Positions 7,318-15,318 of a DNA stretch of 38,208 nt are shown here, piece after piece. The position numbers and the translations under genes were made by a program. The notes beneath the pieces are model-generated. The model ran no database searches. It was not told the DNA's origin and saw nothing but the letters and a program-made list of their open reading frames with translations. Position 1 is the first letter of the stretch; each line of letters opens with the position of its first letter. The stretch spans positions 1 to 38,208 of the forward strand of contig SCUK01000062.1 of assembly GCA_004297445.1 (NCBI GenBank). The letters run 5' to 3'. The DNA comes from Anaerolineae bacterium. Its GTDB lineage: Bacteria; Chloroflexota; Anaerolineae; Anaerolineales; UBA11579.

Positions 7318-9375
7318 TCACCATTCCAAAAGGGATTGAATTTCGGCCCGCAGGTCCTCGATAGACGGGAGGACAGCGGCGTTCATCAGGGGGATGTTGA
7401 AGGGAATCGGGATATCCGGCACGGCGATGCGGCGCACGGGGGCATCGAGATCGGTGAAGGCTTCTTCGACGATAGCGGCGGCAATTTCGGCGCCAAACCC
7501 GGCGGTGCGGGTGTCTTCGTGGGCGATGAGGGCTTTGCCGGTCCTGCGGACGGAGGCGAGGACGGTTTCCTTGTCCCACGGGGAGATGGTGCGAAGGTCG
7601 ATGATTTCGACCGCGCCTGCGAAGGATTGGGACGCTTCGAGACAGCGATGGAGCATCTCTCCCCAGGAGACGAGGGTGAGGTCAGTTCCGGGTTGAACGA
7701 TGGAAGCCTGGCCGAAATGCAGGCAGTAGTCTGCGCCGGGCCAGGGCTTGCGGCCCGTAGGGGTGTCGTACAGCGCGCGATGTTCGAGGAAGATGGTGGG
7801 GTCGGATTGGCGCAGGGCGGTACGCAAAAGCCCGGCGGCGTCCTCGGCGTTGGAGGGGTAGGCGATTTGCCAGCCAACCATGTGGGCGTAAATGGCTTCG
7901 CCGCTGACCGAGTGCCAGGGATCGCCGGTTTTCTTGCTGTAGCCGACGGGAATGCGGATGACGACAGGCGCGGCGAATTTGCCGGCGGTGCGCCAGCGCA
8001 CCCAGCCGGTGTCATGAATTTGTTCATGAGCGGGGTCGGCGTACTTGCGGAATTGAATTTCGGGGACAGGGCGCAGGCCGGCCATGGCTAGACCGGCGGC
8101 GCGGCCGATGATGCCTTCTTCAGAGAGCGAGGTGTCAAAGACGCGCCGGTCGCCGAATTTGGCTTGCAGGTCCAGCGTGACGCGATGGACGCCGCCGCGC
8201 GGGCCGACGTCCTCGCCAAAGACCAGCAATTTCGGGTTGGCTGCTAATTCGGATTCGAGGGTGCGGCGGATGGCTTCGCTGAAGTTTATGCGCGGGCCGT
8301 CCGGTTGGGGGGCGGAGTATGCGGCGGCGGGTTGGGTGGAATCGGGTGGGGGAACCTGTGAAGCGGCGTGGCCGGAGAAGGCATGCTGCAGGGCGGTGTC
8401 CGGCGCGGGGTCGGGGTTGGACTCGGCGGCGGCGAGTTGGGCGCGGACGTCCTGCTCCACTTCGGCCCTCAGGGAGTCCCAGTCGAAGGACTTGCCGAGA
8501 TGGGTTCTCACCGCCGTGAGGGGGTCGCGGGCGTGCTCGGCCTCAATTTGTTCGGCGGATTTGTAGGCGGTCTGGTCTTCGCCGAAGGTGTGGCCGTGCA
8601 GCCGAACCACTTCGAGGCGCAGCAGGCAAGGGCCGTTGCCGGACCGGACATGGGAAACCGCCTCGTCTATCAACGCGGGCGTTGTATCGGGCCGGGTGCC
8701 GGGGCCCTGCAGGATTTTGAGATTCTTGAAGGAGGCGAGGTTGTCGGCGATGTTGCCGCCGGGGGTCTGGAAGTGACGGGGGACGGAGATGCCGTAACCG
8801 TTGTCTTCGATAAAAAAGAGCATCGGGAGTTCGAGGGTGGTGGCGATGGTGAGGGCAGCCCAGAAGCCGTTGGCGGCCACAGAGCCGTCGCCGCCGAGGG
8901 CTACGGCCAACGCATTGTCCCAGGATTTGTCCTTGAGTTCGTTTTGATAGTAGGTGATGGCCTGGGCCCAACCGGCGGCAGGGGTGTATTGCGCGCCGAC
9001 ATCGCCGGAGGAGGGCAGGACGGTGACGCCGCGGCGCGGGGGCATGGAATAGACGACGCCGACGTCGCGACCCTCGGATGGGGAACCCGTGCGGGCCATG
9101 TCTGCGGCGAAGGCTTCGCGCGGGGTGAGCCCGGCGGCGAGCATGAAAGGACGGGAGCGGTAGTAAACCGTGGCGGCGTCATGCCCCTGCGTGAGCCGAA
9201 GGCCGAGAAGTACCTGGGAGAGTTCATGACCCTTGGCGGAAAACTGGTAGGTCACTTTGCCTGCCGGGACGAGTTCGTTTTCTTCAATCTCGTCTATGGC
9301 GCGCGAGGTGAGCATCAGGCGGGCAACCGCGGGCCAATCCACGGCAGGTGCGTCGTCTTTGCGGGGCTTTGCCAT
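7318..9375 (-). CDS. Thiamine-diphosphate 2-oxoacid dehydrogenase E1, alpha and beta subunits fused
   Basis: E1 decarboxylates a 2-oxoacid (branched-chain 2-oxoacid or pyruvate) on thiamine diphosphate and passes the acyl group to lipoyl-E2. The 685-residue chain joins an E1-alpha part (~10-330) to an E1-beta part (~365-685). The alpha part has the ThDP motif GDGS (162-165) ending in DN (191-192). The beta part begins INFSEAIRRTLESELAANP and contains LLVFGEDVGPRGG, FDTSLSEEGIIGRAAGLAM and PEIQFRKYADPA. A proline-rich linker joins them. No E2 or E3 gene is in the window. The N-terminal half resembles branched-chain (BkdA) more than pyruvate E1, but substrate is not certain. The start overlaps the AlaX stop by 1 nt. 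Confidence 0.9.
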   Translation of the reverse strand: MAKPRKDDAPAVDWPAVARLMLTSRAIDEIEENELVPAGKVTYQFSAKGHELSQVLLGLRLTQGHDAATVYYRSRPFMLAAGLTPREAFAADMARTGSPSEGRDVGVVYSMPPRRGVTVLPSSGDVGAQYTPAAGWAQAITYYQNELKDKSWDNALAVALGGDGSVAANGFWAALTIATTLELPMLFFIEDNGYGISVPRHFQTPGGNIADNLASFKNLKILQGPGTRPDTTPALIDEAVSHVRSGNGPCLLRLEVVRLHGHTFGEDQTAYKSAEQIEAEHARDPLTAVRTHLGKSFDWDSLRAEVEQDVRAQLAAAESNPDPAPDTALQHAFSGHAASQVPPPDSTQPAAAYSAPQPDGPRINFSEAIRRTLESELAANPKLLVFGEDVGPRGGVHRVTLDLQAKFGDRRVFDTSLSEEGIIGRAAGLAMAGLRPVPEIQFRKYADPAHEQIHDTGWVRWRTAGKFAAPVVIRIPVGYSKKTGDPWHSVSGEAIYAHMVGWQIAYPSNAEDAAGLLRTALRQSDPTIFLEHRALYDTPTGRKPWPGADYCLHFGQASIVQPGTDLTLVSWGEMLHRCLEASQSFAGAVEIIDLRTISPWDKETVLASVRRTGKALIAHEDTRTAGFGAEIAAAIVEEAFTDLDAPVRRIAVPDIPIPFNIPLMNAAVLPSIEDLRAEIQSLLEW

Positions 9376-10103
9376 CAGGCGGCGTCCTCGACGGCGAAGT
9401 AGATGCGCTTGTTGATGGCGCCCTTGCTTTTGTAGTCCGTGACTCGGAAGCGCCCGACTTCGCGGGTATTTGCGACGTGGGTACCGCCATCGGCCTGCAA
9501 GTCGAGTCCCTCGATTTCGACGACGCGGACTTCGGGGATGCCTTCGGGGAGCAGGTTGATCTTGGTGCGGATGAGGTCAGGGATGGCGAAGGCTTCGGCG
9601 CGGGGGAGGATGCGGACGTTCAGCGGGTGTTCAGCGGCGATTTCCTTGTTGATTGCGGTCTCAATATCCGCCACAAGGTCGCCGTGCATGGTCTGGAATT
9701 CCAGGTCCATGCGGGCGCTGAGGGGTTCCATGCTGTTGCCGGTGGAAAACGCGCCATACTGGTGAAAAGCGACGCCGCAAAGGATGTGCATGGCGGTGTG
9801 GGTGCGCATGAGCCTGTAGCGGCGGTCCCAGTTGAGGATGCCGTGAGCAGGCTCGCCGGGTTCAGGCAGGGTGGAGTCTCCGCCAAGGAGGTGCCAGAGG
9901 GCGCCATCCTGCTTCTTGAATCCGGTGATGGGAAAAGACTCGCTGCGGATTTCGAGCGTGCCTTCATCGGCAGGCTGGCCGCCCCCGCCGGGGTAGAAGG
10001 CGGTCTGGTTCAGGGCGACGGCGCGCAAATCCGGATTGACGGCGATGACTTCGGCGTCAAATTCCTTTAGGTAAGAGTCAGTTTGATAGAGCAGGATGGT
10101 CAT
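9375..10103 (-). CDS. alaX: Alanyl-tRNA editing protein (AlaX-like)
   Basis: Hydrolyses mischarged tRNA(Ala), such as Ser-tRNA(Ala), acting as a free-standing copy of the AlaRS editing domain. The 242-residue protein starts MTILLYQTDSYLKEFDAEV and has the family core ALNQTAFYPGGGGQPADEGT. The zinc-site pair is THTAMH (H102 and H106), and DLQADGGTHVANTREVG (~201-217) carries the third histidine (H209). Four residues before H209 stands Asp205, where AlaRS-type sites have Cys. GGAGGAG precedes the start by about 9 nt. It is the first gene of the run extending to 1360, and its stop overlaps the E1 start by 1 nt. The link between tRNA proofreading and the rest of the run is not obvious. Confidence 0.9.
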   Translation of the reverse strand: MTILLYQTDSYLKEFDAEVIAVNPDLRAVALNQTAFYPGGGGQPADEGTLEIRSESFPITGFKKQDGALWHLLGGDSTLPEPGEPAHGILNWDRRYRLMRTHTAMHILCGVAFHQYGAFSTGNSMEPLSARMDLEFQTMHGDLVADIETAINKEIAAEHPLNVRILPRAEAFAIPDLIRTKINLLPEGIPEVRVVEIEGLDLQADGGTHVANTREVGRFRVTDYKSKGAINKRIYFAVEDAA

Positions 10104-10316
10104 GCCTGCCGGTCTCCTCCGGGTGGATGCGCGGGGGTTATTTTAGTCTAAGGGCGAAGGAGGGGCAAGGTGAAGGAAGAGGAGGAAAAGTCATTGGCAA
10201 GTCTCCTTTAGTTGAAGGCGGGATTGGTTACAGGTGACACTTGTGGAGATGTACATCTATCACATGCTCCAGCCAACCGGGAGACGTATGCTCTCAATAA
10301 CCCGAAAGAGGTAAGA
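10104..10316. other. Divergent intergenic region with a 12-bp perfect palindrome
   Basis: 213 nt separate the minus-strand alaX run from the plus-strand membrane protein gene, so promoters of both must lie here. A perfect 12-bp palindrome, AGATGTACATCT, is at 10247-10258, 58 nt before the membrane protein start, and could be a small operator. A purine-rich stretch lies around 10157-10190. TAAAAT, read on minus near 10141-10146, could be the alaX -10, without a clear -35. Confidence 0.4.
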
Positions 10317-10787
10317 ATGACTGAAAAGGCGCCCGAAAGCGGAACTCAAGACCGACCCACCCTAAAAGACCTTTGGTCCATATTCTGGTTGGCCCTGGGC
10401 GGCATCGGTTTCTGGTTAGCGGGAAGGCTTGTGCAGGATATTTCCATACGAATGATGGATGACCCTGTGCTCGGCTGCAATTCCCCGGGCTGCGCCCCGG
10501 GACTGGTAGGGTTTGCTGCCTTATTCCTATACGTGACAGGAATCGGGTTGGCTGGTCTGGCTGTCCTGGGCATAATTGGATTCATTGTGGCGATACTGAA
10601 CCGTCCGACCGCAATTGCGATGATGGCGCTGGGCGTACTTGGGATTGTTGCGGGAATAGCCGGGGGACTTGCAGGTTTCTCATGGGGGTCCAGAATCATT
10701 GGTGTCCTTCTGGCCGTTTCCCTCTTGCTTGTCGTTTTGGGTTGGTTCGCAATTATGAATCATACCCCTAATAATCAGGCGCGTTGA
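10317..10787 (+). CDS. Small integral membrane protein, unknown function
   Basis: Not recognised. ATG 10317 is chosen because GAGGT lies 5 nt upstream; an open frame reaches 35 codons further back but has no ribosome site and no hydrophobic content. The 156 residues begin with a polar, charged tail (MTEKAPESGTQDRPTLKDLW). About four hydrophobic segments follow, near residues 21-42, 62-92, 95-115 and 122-145. The loop between the first two has a cysteine pair in GCNSPGCAPG, possibly a disulphide outside the membrane. It is a lone plus-strand gene between minus-strand genes and converges on the SRAP gene. Its A/T content is somewhat higher than that of its neighbours. A membrane location is well supported; nothing supports a specific role. 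Confidence 0.75.
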   Translation: MTEKAPESGTQDRPTLKDLWSIFWLALGGIGFWLAGRLVQDISIRMMDDPVLGCNSPGCAPGLVGFAALFLYVTGIGLAGLAVLGIIGFIVAILNRPTAIAMMALGVLGIVAGIAGGLAGFSWGSRIIGVLLAVSLLLVVLGWFAIMNHTPNNQAR

Positions 10788-10837
10788 ACGCCAAATCTCA
10801 TAAGTGGTTGAGAACGGGACGGGAGGCAGTGCGGGTA

Positions 10838-10862
10838 GAACACGCCCGCAAGGGGCTAGGCT
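10838..10862. repeat. Copy 1 of a 25-nt dispersed hairpin repeat
   Basis: This 25-nt element matches 28088-28112 at 22 of 25 positions. Both copies can fold GCCC-(5 nt)-GGGC, and two of the three differences fall in the loop. Both lie at the 3' junction of a plus-strand gene converging on a minus-strand gene. This copy contains the stop codon of the SRAP gene. A bidirectional termination or mRNA-end element is a reasonable guess. Confidence 0.5.
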
Positions 10863-11527
10863 GCGGGTTGGATGGTTTCAGGAACGTCGTTGAAGGGGCT
10901 GTTGACGAGCGGGCTGACGGGGTAGTGCATCATTTCGGCGGCCGGGTAGGGGCGGATGAGGGGCTGGAGTTTGTCCGCGGGTTGCTCGGCCGGGTCAAGC
11001 CATTGCTCGTAGGCGGCGGGCGGCAGGATGACGGGCATGCGGTTGTGGAGTTTGGCGATTAGGTCGTTGGGCTCGGTGGTGATGATCGTAGTGGAATAGA
11101 CTTCGGAACCATCGGGGGCGTGCCAGATTTCCCACAGACCGGCAAAGGCGAAAGGCTCTTTGGATTCCAATTGGATATAGTGGGGAGTCTTGGCCTTCTG
11201 GCCGGGTTGCCTGACCCATTCATAAAAACCATCGGCGAGGATGAGGCAGCGGCGGCGCTTGTAGGCCGAGCGGAAGGAGGGTTTTTCGGCGAGGGTTTCG
11301 CCGCGGGCGTTAATCAGTTTGTTGCCAATGCTGGGGTCTTTGGCCCAGGTAGGAATCAGACCCCATACGAAGGCGTCCAGATGATTCTTGCCATTGTTGG
11401 GAACGACGGCAACGGGTTGGGTGGGGGCGATGTTATAGCGCGGGGTGAGGTTGGCGGGCACATCCAGCCAGGGGAAGGCGTCGTGGATGGTATCGGCGTC
11501 AACGGTGAGGGTGAAGCGTCCGCACAT
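10856..11527 (-). CDS. yedK: SRAP-domain abasic-site processing protein (YedK/HMCES family)
   Basis: Forms a covalent thiazolidine link to abasic sites in single-stranded DNA through its N-terminal cysteine, shielding them from breakage. The 223-residue protein begins MCGRFTLTVD, so Cys2 is the catalytic residue once Met is removed. Other active-site residues are in place: N73 in NARGE, E103 in DGFYEW and H161 in LHNRMP. YNIAPTQPV and WGLIPTWAKD are further family marks. Length is typical. It has its own promoter and an AAGGA site. The neighbouring hyu genes lie upstream on the same strand and appear unrelated. In other bacteria members are often SOS-linked; here only a GAAC half-site near the -10 hints at this. 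Confidence 0.96.
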   Translation of the reverse strand: MCGRFTLTVDADTIHDAFPWLDVPANLTPRYNIAPTQPVAVVPNNGKNHLDAFVWGLIPTWAKDPSIGNKLINARGETLAEKPSFRSAYKRRRCLILADGFYEWVRQPGQKAKTPHYIQLESKEPFAFAGLWEIWHAPDGSEVYSTTIITTEPNDLIAKLHNRMPVILPPAAYEQWLDPAEQPADKLQPLIRPYPAAEMMHYPVSPLVNSPFNDVPETIQPAA

Positions 11528-11556
11528 GGAGAAATCCTTAGTAGCGCATTTGTTCT

Positions 11557-11586
11557 ATTATAGCATGAGAAGCACGTAATTGGCAA
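11557..11586 (-). promoter_or_regulatory. Promoter of the SRAP gene
   Basis: On the minus strand, -35 TTGCCA (11586-11581), an 18-nt spacer and -10 TATAAT (11562-11557), with TGC before it as an extended -10. Transcription would start near 11550, giving a leader of about 23 nt that carries AAGGA before the ATG at 11527. This is among the best sigma-70-type matches in the window. Confidence 0.75.
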
Positions 11587-11598
11587 TCATGCGTGTGA

Positions 11599-13167
11599 TT
11601 ATTCAGGAACCTTGCTTCCCCAACCGCCGCCGCCGGGGGTGCGGATGGAGAGTATGTCGTCGGGTTGAAGGTCCACACTGCCTTTGGCGGGGAGGGGCGA
11701 CTCGATGCCCTCGCGAATCAGGATGTTTTGGCCGGGCGCGCCGGGTTCACCACCAGCCAGGCCGTAAGGGCGGCTGATGCGGCGGTCGGTGAGGAGGCTG
11801 GCGGTGGCGAGGACGTTCAAACGGAGGTCGCGCTGGAGGCCTTCGCCGCCGGGGAACTGGCCCGCGCCGCCGGTGCCGCGGCGGATTTCGTAGCGCACGA
11901 CCTCGAACGGGTAGGCAAATTCCAGCGCTTCGACGGGGGTGTTGAGGGTATTGGTCATGTGGGTGTGTATGGCAGATTCGCCGCGGAGGCCGGGGCGGGC
12001 GCCCATGCCGCCTGCCAGGGTCTCGTAGTAGGTAAAGGGCGCGTTGCGGCCCGGGTCCCAGCCGCCAATCAGAATGTTATTCATGGTGCCCTGGGAGGCG
12101 GCGGGGATGCGATCTGGGGCGGCCTGGGCGAGCGCGCCGAGCAGGACATCGGTGATGCGTTGGCTGGTCTCGACGTTGCCGCCGGCCACCGGCGCGGGGC
12201 GGCGGGCGTTGACCAGCGTGCCTTCGGGGGCGATGATCTGAATGGGACGGAGGCAACCGGAATTGTTGGGGACATCCAGACTGAGCAGGCTGCGGAAGAC
12301 GTAATAAACGGCAGAGAGGGTGATGGCATAGACGGCGTTAACGCTGCCCTGGGCCTGGGGGGCGGTGCCGGTGAAGTCCACGCTGGCGGAATCGCCGGAG
12401 ATAGTAATGGCGACGCGGATATGCAGTGGGTCGGGCGAAATGCCGTCATCATCCAACTGGTCTTCGAATTCATAGCGACCATCGGGCCGGTCCTGAAGCA
12501 AGGCGCGGGTAAGGCGTTCGGTGTAGTCGAGGAGGGCGGCGCTGTGATGGTTAAGTGTTGGGACGCCATAGCGGGCGGCGAGTTCTTCCATGCGGGAGAC
12601 GCCGCGACGGTTGGCGGCGAGTTGGGCATGCAGGTCGCCGGCGCGTTCGACGGGGGTGCGGACGTTGGCGAGGATGATGTCCCAGATGCCCTGTTGAATC
12701 TGGCCGCCGGACATGAGCTTGACGGGCGGAATGATAAGTCCCTCCTGCACCAGCTCGCGGGCGATGGGCATTGAGCCGGGGGCCATGCCGCCGACATCGG
12801 CATGGTGGGCGCGATTGGCGGCGAAGCCGAATAGCGCATCTCCAATGAATACTGGCGAAATAAGGGTGATATCCGGGAGGTGGGTGCCGCCGCGATAGGG
12901 GTCATTGAGGATGACGACATCACCGGGTTGAAGGTCGACTTCGGCAAGCGCCTGCTGGACGGAGAGCGGCATGGCACCGAGATGAACAGGGATATGGGCG
13001 GCCTGGGCGATCATCTGGCCGGCGGCGTCGAAGATGGCGCAGGAGTAGTCGCGACGTTCCTTGATGTTGGGGGAATAGGCGCTGCGTTTGAGCAATACCC
13101 CCATTTCTTCAGGAATGGCTGCGAAGAGGTGTTTGAAGATTTCGAGTTCGATGGAGTCGGCGGTCAT
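11599..13167 (-). CDS. hyuB: Hydantoinase/oxoprolinase B-type subunit
   Basis: Partner of HyuA in an ATP-dependent amidohydrolase such as N-methylhydantoinase or 5-oxoprolinase, which opens a cyclic imide or lactam ring. The 522 residues begin MTADSIELEIFKHLFAAI and show the family marks RRDYSCAIFDAAGQMIAQA, HIPVHLGAMP, LNDPYRGGTHLPD, FAANRAHHADVGGMAPGSMP and a glycine-rich tail (RTPGGGGWGS). The start overlaps the hyuA stop by 4 nt (ATGA). The substrate cannot be told from sequence. Acetone-carboxylase-like relatives exist, but no third subunit is present. Confidence 0.93.
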   Translation of the reverse strand: MTADSIELEIFKHLFAAIPEEMGVLLKRSAYSPNIKERRDYSCAIFDAAGQMIAQAAHIPVHLGAMPLSVQQALAEVDLQPGDVVILNDPYRGGTHLPDITLISPVFIGDALFGFAANRAHHADVGGMAPGSMPIARELVQEGLIIPPVKLMSGGQIQQGIWDIILANVRTPVERAGDLHAQLAANRRGVSRMEELAARYGVPTLNHHSAALLDYTERLTRALLQDRPDGRYEFEDQLDDDGISPDPLHIRVAITISGDSASVDFTGTAPQAQGSVNAVYAITLSAVYYVFRSLLSLDVPNNSGCLRPIQIIAPEGTLVNARRPAPVAGGNVETSQRITDVLLGALAQAAPDRIPAASQGTMNNILIGGWDPGRNAPFTYYETLAGGMGARPGLRGESAIHTHMTNTLNTPVEALEFAYPFEVVRYEIRRGTGGAGQFPGGEGLQRDLRLNVLATASLLTDRRISRPYGLAGGEPGAPGQNILIREGIESPLPAKGSVDLQPDDILSIRTPGGGGWGSKVPE

Positions 13168-15134
13168 GGAGTGACCTCAATCATGAGATTTCCGAGGGAG
13201 TCGACTGCGGCAAAGTCGCCACGGTTGAGCAGGATGGTGGTGTCAGGCTTAATGATGATCGCGGGGCCTGAAACTGCGTGGCCGGGAGCCAGGGCTGCTC
13301 CTTCGTAGAATGGCGTGGCAATAACACCGTTTTCGAAGCAAACGGGGTGGTGGGCGAAAGGCTGCGCGGCTTGTGTGTATGGTTCAAGACGTGGGAAGGC
13401 GGGGCTGGCCACTGCACCAATGGCGCGGACGCGCAGGTTAACGACTTCTAACTCGGCAGTCGTATTCGCATAGCCAAACTCTGATTGGTGGGCGAGGTGG
13501 AAGGCGGAGAGGAAGTCAGGGGTGAATGGGATGTTGAGTTCGTAGGATTGGCCGCGGTAGCGAAGGTCAAGGGTGGCATGCAGAGACTGTTGAGATGAGT
13601 TCAAGCCATAGGAGGTTAGGTTTTGCGCGGCGGTGGAAAGGAGCGGGGAAAAGTGTGTTTTCAGTTCGGCAAAGGGTGTGGCGCCGGGGAGCATGACGGT
13701 CCGGGAGTAGTCGCGCACGATGTCGGCCATGAGCATGCCGAGGGCGGAGAGGGTGGCGGCCTGAGGCGGGATGAGGATCCGGGGAATGGCCAACGCGCGG
13801 GCGAGGTCCGTGGCATGGAGACTGCCGGCGCCACCAAATGACAGGAGCGTGAACTGTCGGGGGTCGCGGCCGCGCTCGACGGAAATGACCTGAAGGGCGC
13901 GGGTCATGTGCGCGTTGGCGATACGGATAATGCCGAGGGCTGTGGCTTCGACCGAAAGGTCCAGTTGCTCTGCAAGAGGTTGTAAGGCAGCGCGGGCGCG
14001 AGTTGCGTCGAGGGGCATCTGGCCGTCGAGGAAGCGGTCCGGAAGGAGGCGGCCGAGGACGAGATTGGCATCGGTGACGGTCGGCTGGTCGCCGCGGCCG
14101 TAGCAGGCGGGGCCGGGGTCTGCGCCGGCGCTGTGTGGACCCACGCGCAAAACGCCGCCGGGATCAACCGTCGCAATGGAACCGCCACCGGCGCCGATGG
14201 TGTGGATGTCGATGACCGGGATGCGGATGGGGAGTCCCCCAATTTCGGCTTCATGGGTGGTGTGCAGCGTGCCGTCAATAAGGGAGACGTCTGTGGATGT
14301 GCCGCCCATGTCAAAGGTGATGAGCTGGTCAACCCCTGCGGCACGGCCGACGGCCTGCGCGCCCACCGCGCCGCCGGCCGGACCGGACAGGATGCAGCGG
14401 GCCGCTTGAACGCGGGCTTCGGCGGGGGAGATACTACCGCCGTTGGAGCCCATAATCTGAAGGTTGTCCTGGGGAAGGGCGGATTCAAGATGAGCAAGAT
14501 ATCGGCCCATAACGGGCGAGACGGCGGCATTGATGACGGTCGCGCTGGTGCGTTCGTATTCGCGAAATTCAGGGAGGATTTCGTGCGATACAGAGACGAA
14601 ATATCCGGCGGCGCGCAGGCGTTCGGCGACGAGCTGTTCATGGTCTGGATGAGTGAAGGAGAAAAGGAAGCAAACGGCGATGGATTCAATCGCTGATGCG
14701 GAGAAGTGCGGGAGGAGAGCGTCCAGTTCGGCGAGGTCGAGTGGCGTGTGGATGTCACCGGTGTGGGACACGCGCTCATGCAGGCCGAAACGCAAAGCGG
14801 CAGGGACGAGAGGGGTCGGGCGGCTGGTGAAAAAATCGTACAGACTGGGGCGATTCTGACGGCCGATTTCCAATACGTCGGTGAAACCGGCGGTGGTGAT
14901 GAGGGCGGTCTTTGCCCCTTTGCGTTCCAGCAGTGCGTTGGTGGCGACAGTGCTGCCGTGGATGATGGCGCGGCCTGTTCCGCCGATGCGAGACAACCCG
15001 GCCAAGATGGCCTCGGCAGGATCGTGAGGAGTGGACGGGAGTTTGAAGGTGGAGAATTCGCCCGTGGCGGGGTCAAACACCACGAAGTCGGTGAACGTGC
15101 CGCCAGTATCGACGCCGATGCGGAGAGAGGGCAT
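13164..15134 (-). CDS. hyuA: Hydantoinase/oxoprolinase A-type subunit (ATPase)
   Basis: ATP-using half of the hydantoinase/oxoprolinase pair. The 656-residue protein carries the actin-like ATPase motifs RIGVDTGGTFTDFVVFD at the N-terminus, SGPAGGAVGAQAVGRAAG and DMGGTSTDVSLIDG in the middle and TIGAGGGSIA, followed by the conserved ADPGPACYGRGDQPTVTDAN. The C-terminal domain (~500-656) has the family's beta-rich YRGQSYELNIPF region. Length is typical of HyuA. The start is odd: TACAAT ends only 6 nt before the ATG and the lone AAGGA abuts it, so the mRNA may be leaderless. It is followed directly by hyuB. Confidence 0.93.
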   Translation of the reverse strand: MPSLRIGVDTGGTFTDFVVFDPATGEFSTFKLPSTPHDPAEAILAGLSRIGGTGRAIIHGSTVATNALLERKGAKTALITTAGFTDVLEIGRQNRPSLYDFFTSRPTPLVPAALRFGLHERVSHTGDIHTPLDLAELDALLPHFSASAIESIAVCFLFSFTHPDHEQLVAERLRAAGYFVSVSHEILPEFREYERTSATVINAAVSPVMGRYLAHLESALPQDNLQIMGSNGGSISPAEARVQAARCILSGPAGGAVGAQAVGRAAGVDQLITFDMGGTSTDVSLIDGTLHTTHEAEIGGLPIRIPVIDIHTIGAGGGSIATVDPGGVLRVGPHSAGADPGPACYGRGDQPTVTDANLVLGRLLPDRFLDGQMPLDATRARAALQPLAEQLDLSVEATALGIIRIANAHMTRALQVISVERGRDPRQFTLLSFGGAGSLHATDLARALAIPRILIPPQAATLSALGMLMADIVRDYSRTVMLPGATPFAELKTHFSPLLSTAAQNLTSYGLNSSQQSLHATLDLRYRGQSYELNIPFTPDFLSAFHLAHQSEFGYANTTAELEVVNLRVRAIGAVASPAFPRLEPYTQAAQPFAHHPVCFENGVIATPFYEGAALAPGHAVSGPAIIIKPDTTILLNRGDFAAVDSLGNLMIEVTP

Positions 15135-15140
15135 TCCTTA

Positions 15141-15146
15141 ATTGTA
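15141..15146 (-). promoter_or_regulatory. Candidate -10 box for hyuAB (leaderless)
   Basis: TACAAT on the minus strand, followed by TAAGGA and then the hyuA ATG. Transcription would begin at or next to the start codon. No convincing -35 is seen. The region 15135-15318 also holds the promoter of the divergent exporter gene. Confidence 0.4.
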
Positions 15147-15280
15147 ATTGGAGTGCGAGAGATCTCTTCCCTTTGGCCACGTGCAGGCCCGGCAATGGAA
15201 AGTTTACTCGGCGACGGAATACCAAGCGTTTCCCACTCAAATCGAGGCACTTCATGGAGGGGAGGATGCCGGGGAGCAGA

Positions 15281-15289
15281 TGTTAGAAT
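15281..15289 (+). promoter_or_regulatory. Candidate extended -10 for the MFS exporter
   Basis: TGTTAGAAT reads as an extended -10 (TGn plus TAGAAT) with a start expected near 15296, about 22 nt before the ATG at 15319. No clear -35 is seen, and no obvious repressor palindrome was found. Confidence 0.4.
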
Positions 15290-15318
15290 CAGGAACCTGG
15301 CCTGAGTAGGAGATGATC

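Noticed and set aside
8368..9402. 344-codon plus-strand frame opposite E1
   Set aside because: It is glycine/valine-rich with no recognisable feature, and lies opposite the ThDP-binding domain.
11545..11556. GAACAAATGCGC next to the SRAP -10 as a LexA box
   Set aside because: Only one half-site (GAAC) fits; the second half has two mismatches. Not strong enough to call, despite the gene's usual SOS link.
11665..12774. 369-codon plus-strand frame opposite hyuB
   Set aside because: Shadow frame; hyuB is conserved along its whole length on the other strand.
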